A stretch of 64,000 nucleotides of DNA, from NCBI RefSeq assembly GCF_011516945.1, contig NZ_WOTH01000010.1:1-64000 (forward strand), given 5' to 3'. The notes under the pieces are model-generated. The model did not search any database, was not told where the DNA came from, and saw nothing but the letters and a program-made list of their open reading frames with translations. Of this stretch, positions 18,301 to 27,317 are shown piece after piece (the stretch's first letter is position 1; each line of letters starts with the position of its first letter). Source of the DNA: Acetobacter estunensis. Lineage in GTDB: Bacteria; Pseudomonadota; Alphaproteobacteria; Acetobacterales; Acetobacteraceae. The translations under genes were made by a program, and so were the position numbers.

Positions 18301-19218
18301 TCAGAAACGGTAAGCGATACCGGCGGAGACCACGGTCGGATCAAGCGACTCTTTGGCGTGCGCCTTCACCTGACCAGCACCAGAGCCCCACTTCTCCCAA
18401 GCATGCATACGAATGAACATCTGCTTCACGTCCACATTGAGGAACCAGTTGCCCACGATCTGGTAATCGAAACCGGCATTGATGGACGGTCCACCGGTAA
18501 AGCCCGCATTCAATCGGCCTTTGCCCAGATTGTTGTTACCAACCCACAGATTGCCACCGTTCATGTTGTGGAACCACAGCGCCGTACCACCTACACCGAC
18601 ATACGGGTTGAAGCGCTTATGCGGACGGAAATGCCACGCCACCGTCAGGGTGGGCGGCAGCACCCACGCGCTACCCAGATCGGTCTGGTGATGACCAAGC
18701 GCACCGGCCAGAGCGCCACCCGAAGCCGAAACTTCATGACGGGTGCTGGTGGCGATCAGATCGAGCGACAGGTTGTCGGTCAGGAAGTATTCCAGCGTCA
18801 GCTCAGGCATCGCCTGATTGGTGGCGCCTGTGTGGGTACCTGCCATCCGCGTCATGTGGTTCACGCCAAGAGGAGGAGCGCTGACGGATACATGCTTGTT
18901 GTCACGGTCTTCCGGCAGAACGCCCACACCCGACAGACGCACCATAAAATCGCCACGACCCAGACCGATCTTCTCGCCTGCGCAGGCTTCCTCGGAGCGA
19001 CCGATCCAGTGCTCGAAAGCATTGCAGTTGCTGCCACGATTGACGGGCTCGGCCATCGGACGGGCAACCGGAGCGGAGACATACGCCGTTCCCGGTGCGG
19101 GAGCAGGTGTTGCTGGCGAAACGGCTGCCTGTACGCTGGCACTCTGGGCATGGGCGGTGCCGCAAAGCGCGCTGGCGGCCAGAAGGGTCGCGGCCAGCAG
19201 GGAACGGGGCTTCGTCAT
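18301..19218 (-). CDS. ompW: OmpW family outer membrane protein
   Basis: 305 residues from the ATG at 19218. A signal peptide (LLAATLLAASALCGTAHAQ) precedes a Pro/Ala linker and a small beta-barrel of the OmpW type: GDFMVRLSGVGVLPED, YFLTDNLSLDLIAT, PPTLTVAWHFRPH, YVGVGGT and a terminal AGIAYRF with the C-terminal Phe. OmpW is an 8-stranded pore for hydrophobic molecules and is FNR-activated in enterobacteria. A 60-residue insert between the signal peptide and the barrel (about 30-90) is longer than in E. coli. It leads the ompW-hemN operon. Confidence 0.9.
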   Translation of the reverse strand: MTKPRSLLAATLLAASALCGTAHAQSASVQAAVSPATPAPAPGTAYVSAPVARPMAEPVNRGSNCNAFEHWIGRSEEACAGEKIGLGRGDFMVRLSGVGVLPEDRDNKHVSVSAPPLGVNHMTRMAGTHTGATNQAMPELTLEYFLTDNLSLDLIATSTRHEVSASGGALAGALGHHQTDLGSAWVLPPTLTVAWHFRPHKRFNPYVGVGGTALWFHNMNGGNLWVGNNNLGKGRLNAGFTGGPSINAGFDYQIVGNWFLNVDVKQMFIRMHAWEKWGSGAGQVKAHAKESLDPTVVSAGIAYRF

Positions 19219-19286
19219 CGTGTGATCCACTCGTGTTTCTGAAATGTAATATGGCTGCCAAGACCACGGACGGACGGTTAACAACC

Positions 19287-19300
19287 TTGATCTGGATCAA
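19287..19300 (-). promoter_or_regulatory. FNR box upstream of ompW-hemN
   Basis: TTGAT-CTGG-ATCAA matches the FNR consensus TTGAT-N4-ATCAA exactly. It ends 68 bases before the ompW start. The FNR-type regulator encoded divergently just upstream carries the ETVSR recognition helix that reads this sequence, so activation of ompW-hemN under low oxygen is a well-supported inference. Confidence 0.85.
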
Positions 19301-19529
19301 CTCTTCGGGAACTTCCACACCTATGAGGCTTTTGTACAACAGGTAGCCGTGACAGCCTTTGCGTGACGGTTCACTGCTCTGCGACGCACTCAAGACGCAG
19401 GGCAGCGCCCGAGCCACACTGAGCGCGCCTTGAAAAGACAGAAAAAAGGTGGAGAAGCCATGCGTCTCCATCGCACCCACAGACGAGTCGAAGCGACTTT
19501 CGTGGCTGCAAAAGCGTGACTTTCATGCA

Positions 19530-19543
19530 ATGATTCATATCAA
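19530..19543 (+). promoter_or_regulatory. Near-consensus FNR box upstream of the fnr gene
   Basis: ATGAT-TCAT-ATCAA differs from the FNR consensus at one base of the left half-site. It lies about 100 bases before the fnr ATG, suggesting autoregulation. The rest of the ompW-fnr gap (19301-19529) shows no other feature. Confidence 0.6.
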
Positions 19544-19644
19544 GCGATATCTGCGCTTCAGGGGGTGTGATCGCTGCCCGGACGCGTTAAACAGCAGCAA
19601 TCTTGCGATATTCATTGCTTCCGGCTGGGAGAAGGAAAAACCGA

Positions 19645-20409
19645 ATGCCCCCCTCTCTGACCAGCGCAATCGCCACACCACGCCCGCGCCGACTTGTCGT
19701 GGCCGGCACGGAAGGTTGCGCAACCTGCGCAATCTGCGAAGTGCGGGCCAATGGCATATGCAGCGCCCTGAACGACCCCGAACTTGAACGGCTGGCGCAG
19801 GTCGCGGTGAAAGTGGTTATTCCACCCGGTCAGATTTTCATTGAGGAAGGTGCCCGCGCGGACGAGTTCTTCAATGTCACCTCCGGCACTGTGAAACTGT
19901 TCAAATCCCTGCCCGATGGACGGCGACAGATCACGGGATTCGTCTCCGTGGGACATTTTCTCGGGCTGGCAGTCTCCAAGACCTATGCCTTCGGGGCGGA
20001 AGCCATTGATCAGGTGCGCCTGTGCCGTTTTTCCCGCACGCGCCTCGATCCTGTGATCAATGAGATTCCACGTCTGGAGCGTCGTCTGCTGAGCGAAGCC
20101 GCCAATGAACTGGTGGCAGCACAGGAACAGATGCTGCTTTTGGGCCGCAAGACGGCCCGTGAGCGGGTGGCAAGCTTCCTTCAGGAGTTGCTGGAAAAAG
20201 AATATGGGGATTCGCCCGCGCCCGGCGCGTGGATCAGCTTTCCCATGACACGTGCCGATATCGCGGACTATCTCGGGCTGACGGTCGAAACCGTCAGCCG
20301 CACGCTCAGCGGGCTGCGCCGGGAAGGGCTGATCACGGTCCGCAACGGACACGAGATCAGCATCATCACCCCCTCGCGGCTGCACGCCATCGCACGCGGC
20401 GAGGGTTGA
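19645..20409 (+). CDS. fnr: FNR-type Crp/Fnr regulator with Fe-S cysteines
   Basis: 254 residues. Cys25, Cys28, Cys31 and Cys39 near the N-terminus plus Cys127 in the sensory domain (QVRLCRF) fit the 4Fe-4S ligand pattern of oxygen-sensing FNR proteins. A cyclic-nucleotide-like beta roll fills residues 45-150, a dimer helix follows, and the HTH contains ADIADYLGLTVETVSRTL, with the Glu-Ser-Arg readout of TTGAT. AAGGA lies upstream of the ATG. The divergent ompW-hemN operon carries a perfect FNR box. With oxygen the cluster would break down and activity would drop. Confidence 0.93.
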   Translation: MPPSLTSAIATPRPRRLVVAGTEGCATCAICEVRANGICSALNDPELERLAQVAVKVVIPPGQIFIEEGARADEFFNVTSGTVKLFKSLPDGRRQITGFVSVGHFLGLAVSKTYAFGAEAIDQVRLCRFSRTRLDPVINEIPRLERRLLSEAANELVAAQEQMLLLGRKTARERVASFLQELLEKEYGDSPAPGAWISFPMTRADIADYLGLTVETVSRTLSGLRREGLITVRNGHEISIITPSRLHAIARGEG

Positions 20410-20413
20410 TCTT

Positions 20414-21172
20414 TCAGGACGTAGCGCCGCTCGCCCTCAGTTCCGTCACCAGATCGTCCGGTGTCTCCGCATCGGGGGACACACCCCGCAGCGTCGTCCA
20501 GTTCTGGCGGGACACCAGCCCATAGGCTTCGTCGCAATAGGTGGTGAAGAACGACCACGACATGCGCCGCGCCGCGCCCCATGTGTTGAGATACAGCCAC
20601 TCGCTGTCATAGCCATGGATCCACACGGCGTGGCCGCCTGCGATCCGGTTATCGAAAGACGGATCGACCACCCAGTCTCCATCGCCTTCACAGGCGAACT
20701 CCGGCAGTTGCAACCCGATATACAGGCCCCCCAGCATGGCAATCGCACGATTGACCGAAGCGGTGTCGGTCGGATCGACTGCGCCGTAGGCCGTCAGATA
20801 ATCGCGCGTCTGGCCTGGACGCTCGTAGCCTTCGCGGCACCAACGGGCGAGCACATCCAGTTCCACGCCCCCCTGATCGGTAGAAGGTACACCCGGCACA
20901 TAGCCGGATTCGGCGCTGTAATTGGCGATGACCTGCGCCTCGGCAAGCGTGATCGGTGTCAGCGCCGCTCCCGTCCATGTCAGAATGGCTGAGGCCACGG
21001 ACACCTGCGTACAGCACCCCAGCCGATCATTGGCCCACATGGGCCAGACAGCGTTGGGCGCCCAGTTGATGGCAGCCGGGGGCTGGGGGAGGCGATAGTG
21101 AAGCGGGGCAGCAAGACGATAGGTGCGGGGATCATGACGCGCGGGCTTCTTGCCCAGCTTGCGCTTGGTCAT
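20414..21172 (-). CDS. Papain-like (C1-type) cysteine peptidase-like protein
   Basis: 252 residues, no signal peptide. A candidate catalytic Cys lies in DRLGCCTQVSVASA (about 55), the His in GGHAVWIHGYD (about 190) and the Asn in YLNTWGAARRMSWSF, giving the order and spacing of papain-fold enzymes. The motif around the Cys departs from classical papain (QGxCGSCW), so activity is unproven. Similar single genes occur near phage-derived loci. Its start lies just behind a strong 14-bp hairpin that contains the only good ribosome site. Confidence 0.65.
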   Translation of the reverse strand: MTKRKLGKKPARHDPRTYRLAAPLHYRLPQPPAAINWAPNAVWPMWANDRLGCCTQVSVASAILTWTGAALTPITLAEAQVIANYSAESGYVPGVPSTDQGGVELDVLARWCREGYERPGQTRDYLTAYGAVDPTDTASVNRAIAMLGGLYIGLQLPEFACEGDGDWVVDPSFDNRIAGGHAVWIHGYDSEWLYLNTWGAARRMSWSFFTTYCDEAYGLVSRQNWTTLRGVSPDAETPDDLVTELRASGATS

Positions 21173-21176
21173 GGTG

Positions 21177-21215
21177 CGTAGGTTCTCCGGCTGAAAAAGA
21201 CCCGGAGAACCTACG
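21177..21215 (-). promoter_or_regulatory. 14-bp hairpin enclosing the ribosome site of the papain-like gene
   Basis: A perfect 14-base inverted repeat (21177-21190 with 21202-21215) with an 11-base loop ends four bases before the start codon of the papain-like gene. GGAG, the best Shine-Dalgarno candidate, lies inside the stem. Neither flank has a T-run, so it does not look like an ordinary terminator for the upstream mtnP gene. Confidence 0.55.
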
Positions 21216-21248
21216 TGTCCCTGCCCTTACACTGGCGAAAGGTTTATT

Positions 21249-22148
21249 TCAGCCCGCCTTGAGCACACGGGACGCCACGGCTTCCAGCTTGCTCACCAGC
21301 GCCGGATCGCGCGCCTCCGGCGCGGTGATGAGGGCATATTCCAGCGCCCGGTCGCACCCTGCCGGACACAGGCCACGCGGCGCGCCAAGAGCCGGGATCA
21401 TAGCCTTGATGAGCGCGCGGGCGTGGTCGGCGTTCTGCTTCATAACGCGCACCACGGCATCCACCGTCACGCTGTCATGATCCTGGTGCCAGCAGTCATA
21501 ATCGGTCACCATCGCAACGGTCGCGTAACAGATCTCCGCCTCCCGGGCGAGCTTGGCCTCGGGCATGTTGGTCATACCGATCACGGAGCACCCCCACTGA
21601 CGGTACAGTTCGCTTTCGGCGCGGGTGGAGAACTGCGGTCCCTCCATCACCAGATACGTGCCGCCCCGCGTATGAGCAATTCCCATCTCGGTCAGCTTCG
21701 CCTGCGCCACGTCGCCGATGCGCGGGCATACCGGATCGGCCACCGAGACATGCGCCACGCAGCCAGTGTCGAAAAAGCTCTTTTCCCGCGCGAAGCTACG
21801 GTCGATGAACTGATCGACGATCACGAAATGCCCCGGCGGCAGTTCCTCACGCAGCGATCCCACGGCGGAGAGCGAGACGATGTCGGTCACGCCCGACATC
21901 TTCATGGCCGCCACGTTCGCACGGTAGTTCAAGCGCGAAGGGGGAAGCGGGTGACCGCGCCCGTGACGGGGCAGGAACACGCACCGCACACCATCGAGCG
22001 TGCCGAACAGCAGTTCATCGGACGGCGCACCCCAAGGCGTCTCGACCTTGCGCCATTCCTTGTTCTCAAGACCGGCGATTTCATACAGGCCGGAGCCGCC
22101 GATGATGCCGATAACCGGCTGGACCGCCTGCGCGGGATTGGTGGACAT
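21249..22148 (-). CDS. mtnP: S-methyl-5'-thioadenosine phosphorylase
   Basis: 299 residues from the ATG at 22148. The N-terminus [15 protein letters not shown], phosphate-binding FLPRHGRGH and [17 protein letters not shown], and the [22 protein letters not shown]-type substrate pocket (Met-Pro-Glu) identify MTAP of the purine nucleoside phosphorylase superfamily. It splits methylthioadenosine to adenine and methylthioribose-1-phosphate, feeding methionine salvage. The longer frame to 22271 runs into the hemF promoter region and is unlikely. Confidence 0.93.
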   Translation of the reverse strand: MSTNPAQAVQPVIGIIGGSGLYEIAGLENKEWRKVETPWGAPSDELLFGTLDGVRCVFLPRHGRGHPLPPSRLNYRANVAAMKMSGVTDIVSLSAVGSLREELPPGHFVIVDQFIDRSFAREKSFFDTGCVAHVSVADPVCPRIGDVAQAKLTEMGIAHTRGGTYLVMEGPQFSTRAESELYRQWGCSVIGMTNMPEAKLAREAEICYATVAMVTDYDCWHQDHDSVTVDAVVRVMKQNADHARALIKAMIPALGAPRGLCPAGCDRALEYALITAPEARDPALVSKLEAVASRVLKAG

Positions 22149-22309
22149 GGAACCAGACACTCCGTTTCGGGCCAGAACAGAAGCGCAGAGCCATACCAGA
22201 AGCCACCTCCCGCGCCCACTACCGCCATCCATCGGCTGTCGGGTCTTGCAATGCGGATGGGGATGGCGCACCCCTGTGGCCCAAGCGCAACAGAGAAGAT
22301 TTTCCGGTC

Positions 22310-23242
22310 ATGGCAGACGCCCCCTCCTTCCCCGGCACCCCTTCCGATCTGGCGGAACACGAAGCGCTGGAACCGCAGGCCCGCGCGTGGTTCGAGACCT
22401 TGCGTGACCGCCTTTGCGGCGTGTTCGAAGCCTTGGAGGACGAGGCCGCCGCACGCGGCTCCCCCACGCTGAACGGGCGCGAGCAGGCGGGACGTTTCGA
22501 GCGCACGCCCTGGTCACGCGAGGCGGACGCGGATGCTCATACCGAAGGCGGCGGCGTGATGAGCATCATGCGCGGGCGCGTGTTCGAGAAAGTGGGGGTC
22601 AACGTCTCCACCGTACGCGGCGAGCTCAGTCCGGAGTTCCGCAAATCCATCCCCGGCGCGGCGGAAGACCCACGTTTCTTCGCCACCGGCGTCAGTCTCG
22701 TGGCCCATATGTGCAACCCGCTGGTGCCCGCCGCCCATTTCAACACGCGCATGATCGTCACCACGCAGGGTTGGTTCGGCGGTGGGGGCGACATCACCCC
22801 CATGTTTCCCGAAAGCGAGGAAGCACAGGATGACGCTGCCCATTTTCACGCAGCATTCCGCACGGCCTGCGAAAAACACGACCCGGAATATTACCCGCGC
22901 TTCAAGGCGTGGTGCGACAAATACTTCTATCTTCCGCACCGGCAGGAACCGCGGGGACTGGGCGGCATTTTCTATGACCGGCTCGACAGCGGAAACCCGT
23001 CCATGGATTTTGCGTTCACCCGCGATGTGGGACTGGCGTTTCTCGAATCTTTTCCCGCCATCGTGCGTTCGCGCATGATGGAGCCATGGACTCCCGCACA
23101 ACGCGAGGCCCAACTCGTGCGGCGCGGGCGTTATGTGGAGTTCAACCTTCTGCACGACCGCGGCACCCTGTTCGGCCTGCGGACGGGCGGAAACACCGAA
23201 GCCATTCTCATGAGCATGCCGCCCGAAGTGAAATGGGCCTGA
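22310..23242 (+). CDS. hemF: Oxygen-dependent coproporphyrinogen III oxidase
   Basis: 310 residues. Converts coproporphyrinogen III to protoporphyrinogen IX with oxygen. Family blocks are present in order: [56 protein letters not shown] and [18 protein letters not shown] near the C-terminus. The start is divergent from mtnP with a 160-base gap. No FNR box was seen in front of it, in contrast to hemN. Confidence 0.96.
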   Translation: MADAPSFPGTPSDLAEHEALEPQARAWFETLRDRLCGVFEALEDEAAARGSPTLNGREQAGRFERTPWSREADADAHTEGGGVMSIMRGRVFEKVGVNVSTVRGELSPEFRKSIPGAAEDPRFFATGVSLVAHMCNPLVPAAHFNTRMIVTTQGWFGGGGDITPMFPESEEAQDDAAHFHAAFRTACEKHDPEYYPRFKAWCDKYFYLPHRQEPRGLGGIFYDRLDSGNPSMDFAFTRDVGLAFLESFPAIVRSRMMEPWTPAQREAQLVRRGRYVEFNLLHDRGTLFGLRTGGNTEAILMSMPPEVKWA

Positions 23243-23312
23243 AATCGCCTTGACCGAATGGTCATCTTTTCGGTCGAGACTGATCCGATCACAAAAAGGA
23301 GAGTGCCCCGCA

Positions 23313-24455
23313 TTGACGGACGCCGCCCCTGACCCAAACGTCCTCTCTCCCGTGCGGCCTGCGGCATCGCGCACATCCTCTTCCGGTCGCCGCGCCCTGC
23401 TGCGCGCGTCCCTCGGGGCGGCCTGCGCCACATCTTTCATACGGGCGGCGCACGCCTCCGGTCTGCCGGACATACAGGCCATTGCCGCCAATGCGACGAC
23501 AAATTCCCTTCCCGCCTCCCTGATCGTGGCGGGAAGTGCCGAGACCGGTCCCGGTCGCTGGGCGCCTCTGCTCGCACCGGCACTGGAATCCGCTCTCCCC
23601 GCGGACGGACCGATCCCGCTGCATGTCAGCGCGGGACAGGACGGCGTCACTGGAGCGAACCTGTTCGACGCCCAGAACAATGGAGAACCGGGCGCCGCCC
23701 TGCTCGTTTCCGGGTCCGCCATGGTGGCCGCGCTTGCGGGCGATTCCCGTGTTCATTTCGATTATCAGCGCTGGCTGCCTGTTTTCCTCGCCCTCGGCGC
23801 GCCTGTCGTTGTCGGTCATGTGGATCTGCACCGCTCTCTGGGTGCCCTCCTGCGCGACCATCCGGTCCGCGTGGCCGTCACGCACCCGACAGGTGTGGAG
23901 TTGCCCACCCTTCTGGCGCTGTCTTTGCTGTCCCTGCATGTCATTCCCGTCCGGGGTCTTGCCGCCGCGCCCGATGCGCTGGCGGCCCTGCGACAGAGAC
24001 AGGTGGATGTGGTGCAGCTTTCCGCACGGGACGCGGACGCGAACACTCTCGCGGAGCTGAAAAAAGACGGTTTCGAACCGATTTTCACGCTCGCATCCCA
24101 CATGCGCTCCGGCATCCCGGACCTGCCAAGTGCCTTCCTCTCCCTACGGGGCCGCCTGCCTTCCGATCCGCTCTATTCCGCCTGTCTGGCCACGGCGATG
24201 GCCGCGTCGATCGAGACCGCCCTCGTGCTGCCCATGCTCACGCCGCCGGCACAGGCCGCCCGCTGGCGTCATGCGGCCCAACTGGCCGCGCAGGATGCGA
24301 ATGTCCAATCCGAGACGCAGGCATCCGCCATTCAGCTTGTCGCCGGGATGGACTCAGCCGAGCCCTACAGGAAAATCACGCCCGACCTGTCCGCCGTTCT
24401 GGCGCTGCGACGCTGGCTCGCGCTGCACTCCGCCGAGTGGCGCCACGTCGGCTGA
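23313..24455 (+). CDS. Tat-exported TctC-like periplasmic binding protein
   Basis: 380 residues from a TTG at 23313, which has AAGGAG upstream; a TTG at 23250 is the outermost option. The N-terminus has a twin-arginine-like segment (SGRRALLRASLG) and an Ala-rich cleavage region, so export is likely. The mature part has the layout of tripartite tricarboxylate (TctC/Bug) binding proteins, but key ligand motifs are weak and no TctA/TctB membrane partners are nearby. It follows hemF after 70 bases. Its last 102 bases overlap the end of the opposite glycosyltransferase gene. Function is uncertain. Confidence 0.6.
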   Translation: MTDAAPDPNVLSPVRPAASRTSSSGRRALLRASLGAACATSFIRAAHASGLPDIQAIAANATTNSLPASLIVAGSAETGPGRWAPLLAPALESALPADGPIPLHVSAGQDGVTGANLFDAQNNGEPGAALLVSGSAMVAALAGDSRVHFDYQRWLPVFLALGAPVVVGHVDLHRSLGALLRDHPVRVAVTHPTGVELPTLLALSLLSLHVIPVRGLAAAPDALAALRQRQVDVVQLSARDADANTLAELKKDGFEPIFTLASHMRSGIPDLPSAFLSLRGRLPSDPLYSACLATAMAASIETALVLPMLTPPAQAARWRHAAQLAAQDANVQSETQASAIQLVAGMDSAEPYRKITPDLSAVLALRRWLALHSAEWRHVG

Positions 24456-26711
24456 ATGCCGATCATTTTCTCCGAGCGCGGTCAGGAGACTGCGGGAAAA
24501 GGCCGCCGGTGAATACCGCGCCGCGATAAAGGCGCGCCCGTCCCGCGAGCGCTTCGTCCACATCCCGTCCTCCGTGAGCAGGGCAAAGAGCGCTGTGGCA
24601 AAAGCCCCGGTGTCGTCCGTCACCGTTGCCACATCGGACAGATCCGTGATTCCTTCCGCGCCGATCACGGTGGTGACCAGCGGCAGCCCCTGATGCAGGG
24701 CTTCGAGCACCTTGTTCTTCACGCCTGCCCCGAAACGCAGAGGGACAGCCGCCGCCCGCGACGTCGCGTAGAGTTCATGCAGCGCCTCTTCCGACACGGC
24801 TCCCGTGACACGGGTGTGAGTGTCCGCCAAGGCACGCACCTCCTCCGTGGGATTGGCGCCCGCGAGAATCAGGTGCGCGTCGGGCAAGCGCGCCCGGAGG
24901 CGCGGCATGATGTCGCGCACCAGCCAGATGGCCGCGTCCACATTGGGCGGATGGGCAAAGCCGCCCACGAACAACACAGTATGCCCGCGAGGTGGCTGAC
25001 GTTCCATCAGATCGGGGCGATAGCAGAACGGCACGATGGCGTAAGGATGTGCCTGCGGGACACGTTCGCGCACCAGCGCCGCTTCCGGTTCCGAGAGGTA
25101 GATGACGGACTCCACCTGCCTCCACAGGGATGTTTCCAATTCTTCCATGGCGGCGGCGGCCTGTTCCACTTCCATGCTGCCCGTTACTTCGGCTTCACGC
25201 TGGAGCCGCAGGAAGTGAATATCGTGTCCATAATAGGACAGACGCGCCTGCGTGTGGGCTTTGACATCGGGTAGGAAATCGCGCGTGATCGTGGGTCGCA
25301 TGAGCAGCACATGATCGAGATCGGGGCCATTGCGCGCGATCCATTTCGGAAAATCGTCCGGCTCGGAACAGTCGATGACATTCACACCCCGCGCCAACAG
25401 TGCGTAGGTATAGGCATTGCGCACACGGTTCTCGGGCCAGAAGACCACCAGCCACCCGGCCGTCAGAAGGGCGTCGATCACACACAATGTGGCGCGCGAG
25501 CCGGCATCGCGGTCCGGTTCGGGCACATAATGGTCGATAATGAGAATGGTGCGACGGTCATGCGCGTGGACCGATGCCCGTAGAAAATGCGTGGCCGGTG
25601 CGTAATGTTTTGCCTCCAGCACCTCTTTCCAGCGTGTGAGCATCCGTTCGCGATTACGCACCTGAAACGCCTTGACGCCGGATGTCTCATCCGTGCCGTG
25701 CGAGACACCTTCATGATGGACCACGACCGAGCGGGGCTCGTACACGACCCGCAAGCCTGCCGTACGAACACGAAAAGCCAGATCCGTATCTTCGTAATAC
25801 GCTGGGGCAAATATCTCATCAAAACCACCGAGGGCATCGAAGACGGCTCGCGGCAGCATGATCGACGCGCCGGATATGTAGTCTACCTCGCGCGGCCAGT
25901 CATAGGCCGAGCGATCCGGGTCCATATCATTGCGCCCGAAGTTCCAGCCGGACGCATCGTTCCAGATAATGCCACCCGCTTCCTGAAGTCGCCCATCGGG
26001 AAAAAGGAGCTTTGAGCCTGTCAGGCCGATGGAGGGATCCCTTTGCAGCCGCTCAACCAGCGCATCGAACGCATCGGGGTGCACTTCCGTATCGTTGTTG
26101 AGGAAATGCACGAAGGTGCCAGCGCTTTTCCTCGCCGCATCGTTACAATTTTTCAGAAAGCCCAGATTCTCGGTCCGGCGAATCAACACCAGACCGGCAA
26201 TGTCGGCCAGTTGCGCCACCGAAGGATCGCCGGATGCATCCTCCGCCACAATGACTTCATAGGGACAGGTCGGCGGATGGCGACAGATGGAACGCAGGCA
26301 GCGCAGGGTGACCGGCACCTGTCCATAGGTCGGGATGACGATACTCAGCACCGGACGCGCATGACGTGGAAATCGCAATGCGACCGGCGGTTCCGGGACA
26401 GGACACACCGCAACCAGAGTGGCGGGAGGCGCGTCTTCCTTCGCGGACTGTGCAGCTCCCGGTGCTGTTCGGTTTTCAGGACGCTTCTTTCGACGTTTCA
26501 GCCGCGCGATCTGCTTGACGCAGTGGCGCAACGGAGCCGTCAGGCGCCATGACGTGCTGGTCTCATAAGCGGTGATCCACTGCCGCAACACCTCCACCTC
26601 GTCCTGTCGGGATGCGACGCGCAGACGCGCGATTTCCTTACGCAGCCGAGTCAGTTCGGCCTCCTGCGGGGAAAAAGGAACATCGGGAGGAGAAAGAGGC
26701 GAATGAGGCAC
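24354..26711 (-). CDS. Two-domain glycosyltransferase (GT2 plus GT4-like)
   Basis: 785 residues from a GTG. Residues 1-75 are coiled-coil-like and basic. A GT2 domain follows at about 128-330 (LSIVIPTYGQ, then HFLNNDTEVHP for metal and sugar nucleotide, and GGFDEIFAPAYYEDTDL). The C-terminal half (about 380-750) is a GT1/GT4-type Rossmann domain with GAGVKNKVLEALHQGLP, the nucleotide-sugar binding block. Two active sites suggest it adds two sugars or builds a repeat of a surface polysaccharide. There is no membrane segment. The last 34 codons overlap the neighbouring convergent gene, so the original stop may have been lost. Confidence 0.85.
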   Translation of the reverse strand: MPHSPLSPPDVPFSPQEAELTRLRKEIARLRVASRQDEVEVLRQWITAYETSTSWRLTAPLRHCVKQIARLKRRKKRPENRTAPGAAQSAKEDAPPATLVAVCPVPEPPVALRFPRHARPVLSIVIPTYGQVPVTLRCLRSICRHPPTCPYEVIVAEDASGDPSVAQLADIAGLVLIRRTENLGFLKNCNDAARKSAGTFVHFLNNDTEVHPDAFDALVERLQRDPSIGLTGSKLLFPDGRLQEAGGIIWNDASGWNFGRNDMDPDRSAYDWPREVDYISGASIMLPRAVFDALGGFDEIFAPAYYEDTDLAFRVRTAGLRVVYEPRSVVVHHEGVSHGTDETSGVKAFQVRNRERMLTRWKEVLEAKHYAPATHFLRASVHAHDRRTILIIDHYVPEPDRDAGSRATLCVIDALLTAGWLVVFWPENRVRNAYTYALLARGVNVIDCSEPDDFPKWIARNGPDLDHVLLMRPTITRDFLPDVKAHTQARLSYYGHDIHFLRLQREAEVTGSMEVEQAAAAMEELETSLWRQVESVIYLSEPEAALVRERVPQAHPYAIVPFCYRPDLMERQPPRGHTVLFVGGFAHPPNVDAAIWLVRDIMPRLRARLPDAHLILAGANPTEEVRALADTHTRVTGAVSEEALHELYATSRAAAVPLRFGAGVKNKVLEALHQGLPLVTTVIGAEGITDLSDVATVTDDTGAFATALFALLTEDGMWTKRSRDGRAFIAARYSPAAFSRSLLTALGENDRHSADVAPLGGVQREPASQRQNGGQVGRDFPVGLG

Positions 26712-26842
26712 GTCAGCAGTCCGTCTGGCGGAGGGGCCGGAACGCGCGCCTTACAGCGGAGAAGAGAGAAGACCCGTCAGGCCTCCACGCACGTCACGAA
26801 GTCCGATACCCCGGAACCCGCCTGCGGCAAACACCCGCACCG

Positions 26843-27262
26843 TTAATTGACGTCACCCATATCCGGCGTGCGGACCACCAGTTCCATCTCGATTTCCACA
26901 TCTGGACGGTCAAACCCATCCACGATGAGCACCGTCGTCGCGGGCCGGTTCTCCCCGAGCGCATCGCGCATGAAGGGCGCGCAGGAGGATAACTGGCCCG
27001 CATCCTTGACGAGATAGACCACCCGCACGACGTCATCGAGCGAGATCCCGCGTTCGGACAGCACCTCGCTCCCGGTACTGAAGGCCAACCGGCACTGCTC
27101 GGCGATGCGCTTGGGGAAACAGCCCTTGCGTCGGTCATAACCGCGCACATTGCGCACACGCAGACCGCCACGGGCCCGTTCGCAGCGCGGAGGGGTCATT
27201 TCGGGACAGAATGTCTGGTCGGAGGAATCATGTGCCTTGGCTAAGGCCGATGCGGGCGTCAT
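26843..27262 (-). CDS. RidA/YjgF-like protein
   Basis: 139 residues. The C-terminal two thirds follow the Rid fold: LAFSTGSEVLSERGISLDDV, VVRVVYLVKDAG, and the closing VEIEMELVV strand. Rid proteins hydrolyse reactive imines from PLP enzymes or bind small ligands. The N-terminal 45 residues are Cys/Arg-rich and unlike RidA, and the RSxVxV catalytic Arg region is altered (RPATTVLIV), so deaminase activity is uncertain. It stands alone between the glycosyltransferase and the PTS operon. Confidence 0.75.
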   Translation of the reverse strand: MTPASALAKAHDSSDQTFCPEMTPPRCERARGGLRVRNVRGYDRRKGCFPKRIAEQCRLAFSTGSEVLSERGISLDDVVRVVYLVKDAGQLSSCAPFMRDALGENRPATTVLIVDGFDRPDVEIEMELVVRTPDMGDVN

Positions 27263-27317
27263 TGCAGCCTCGTCTTCCGTTCAGTCATGAAAATGACATA
27301 ATGTCCATGAGAGGAAA

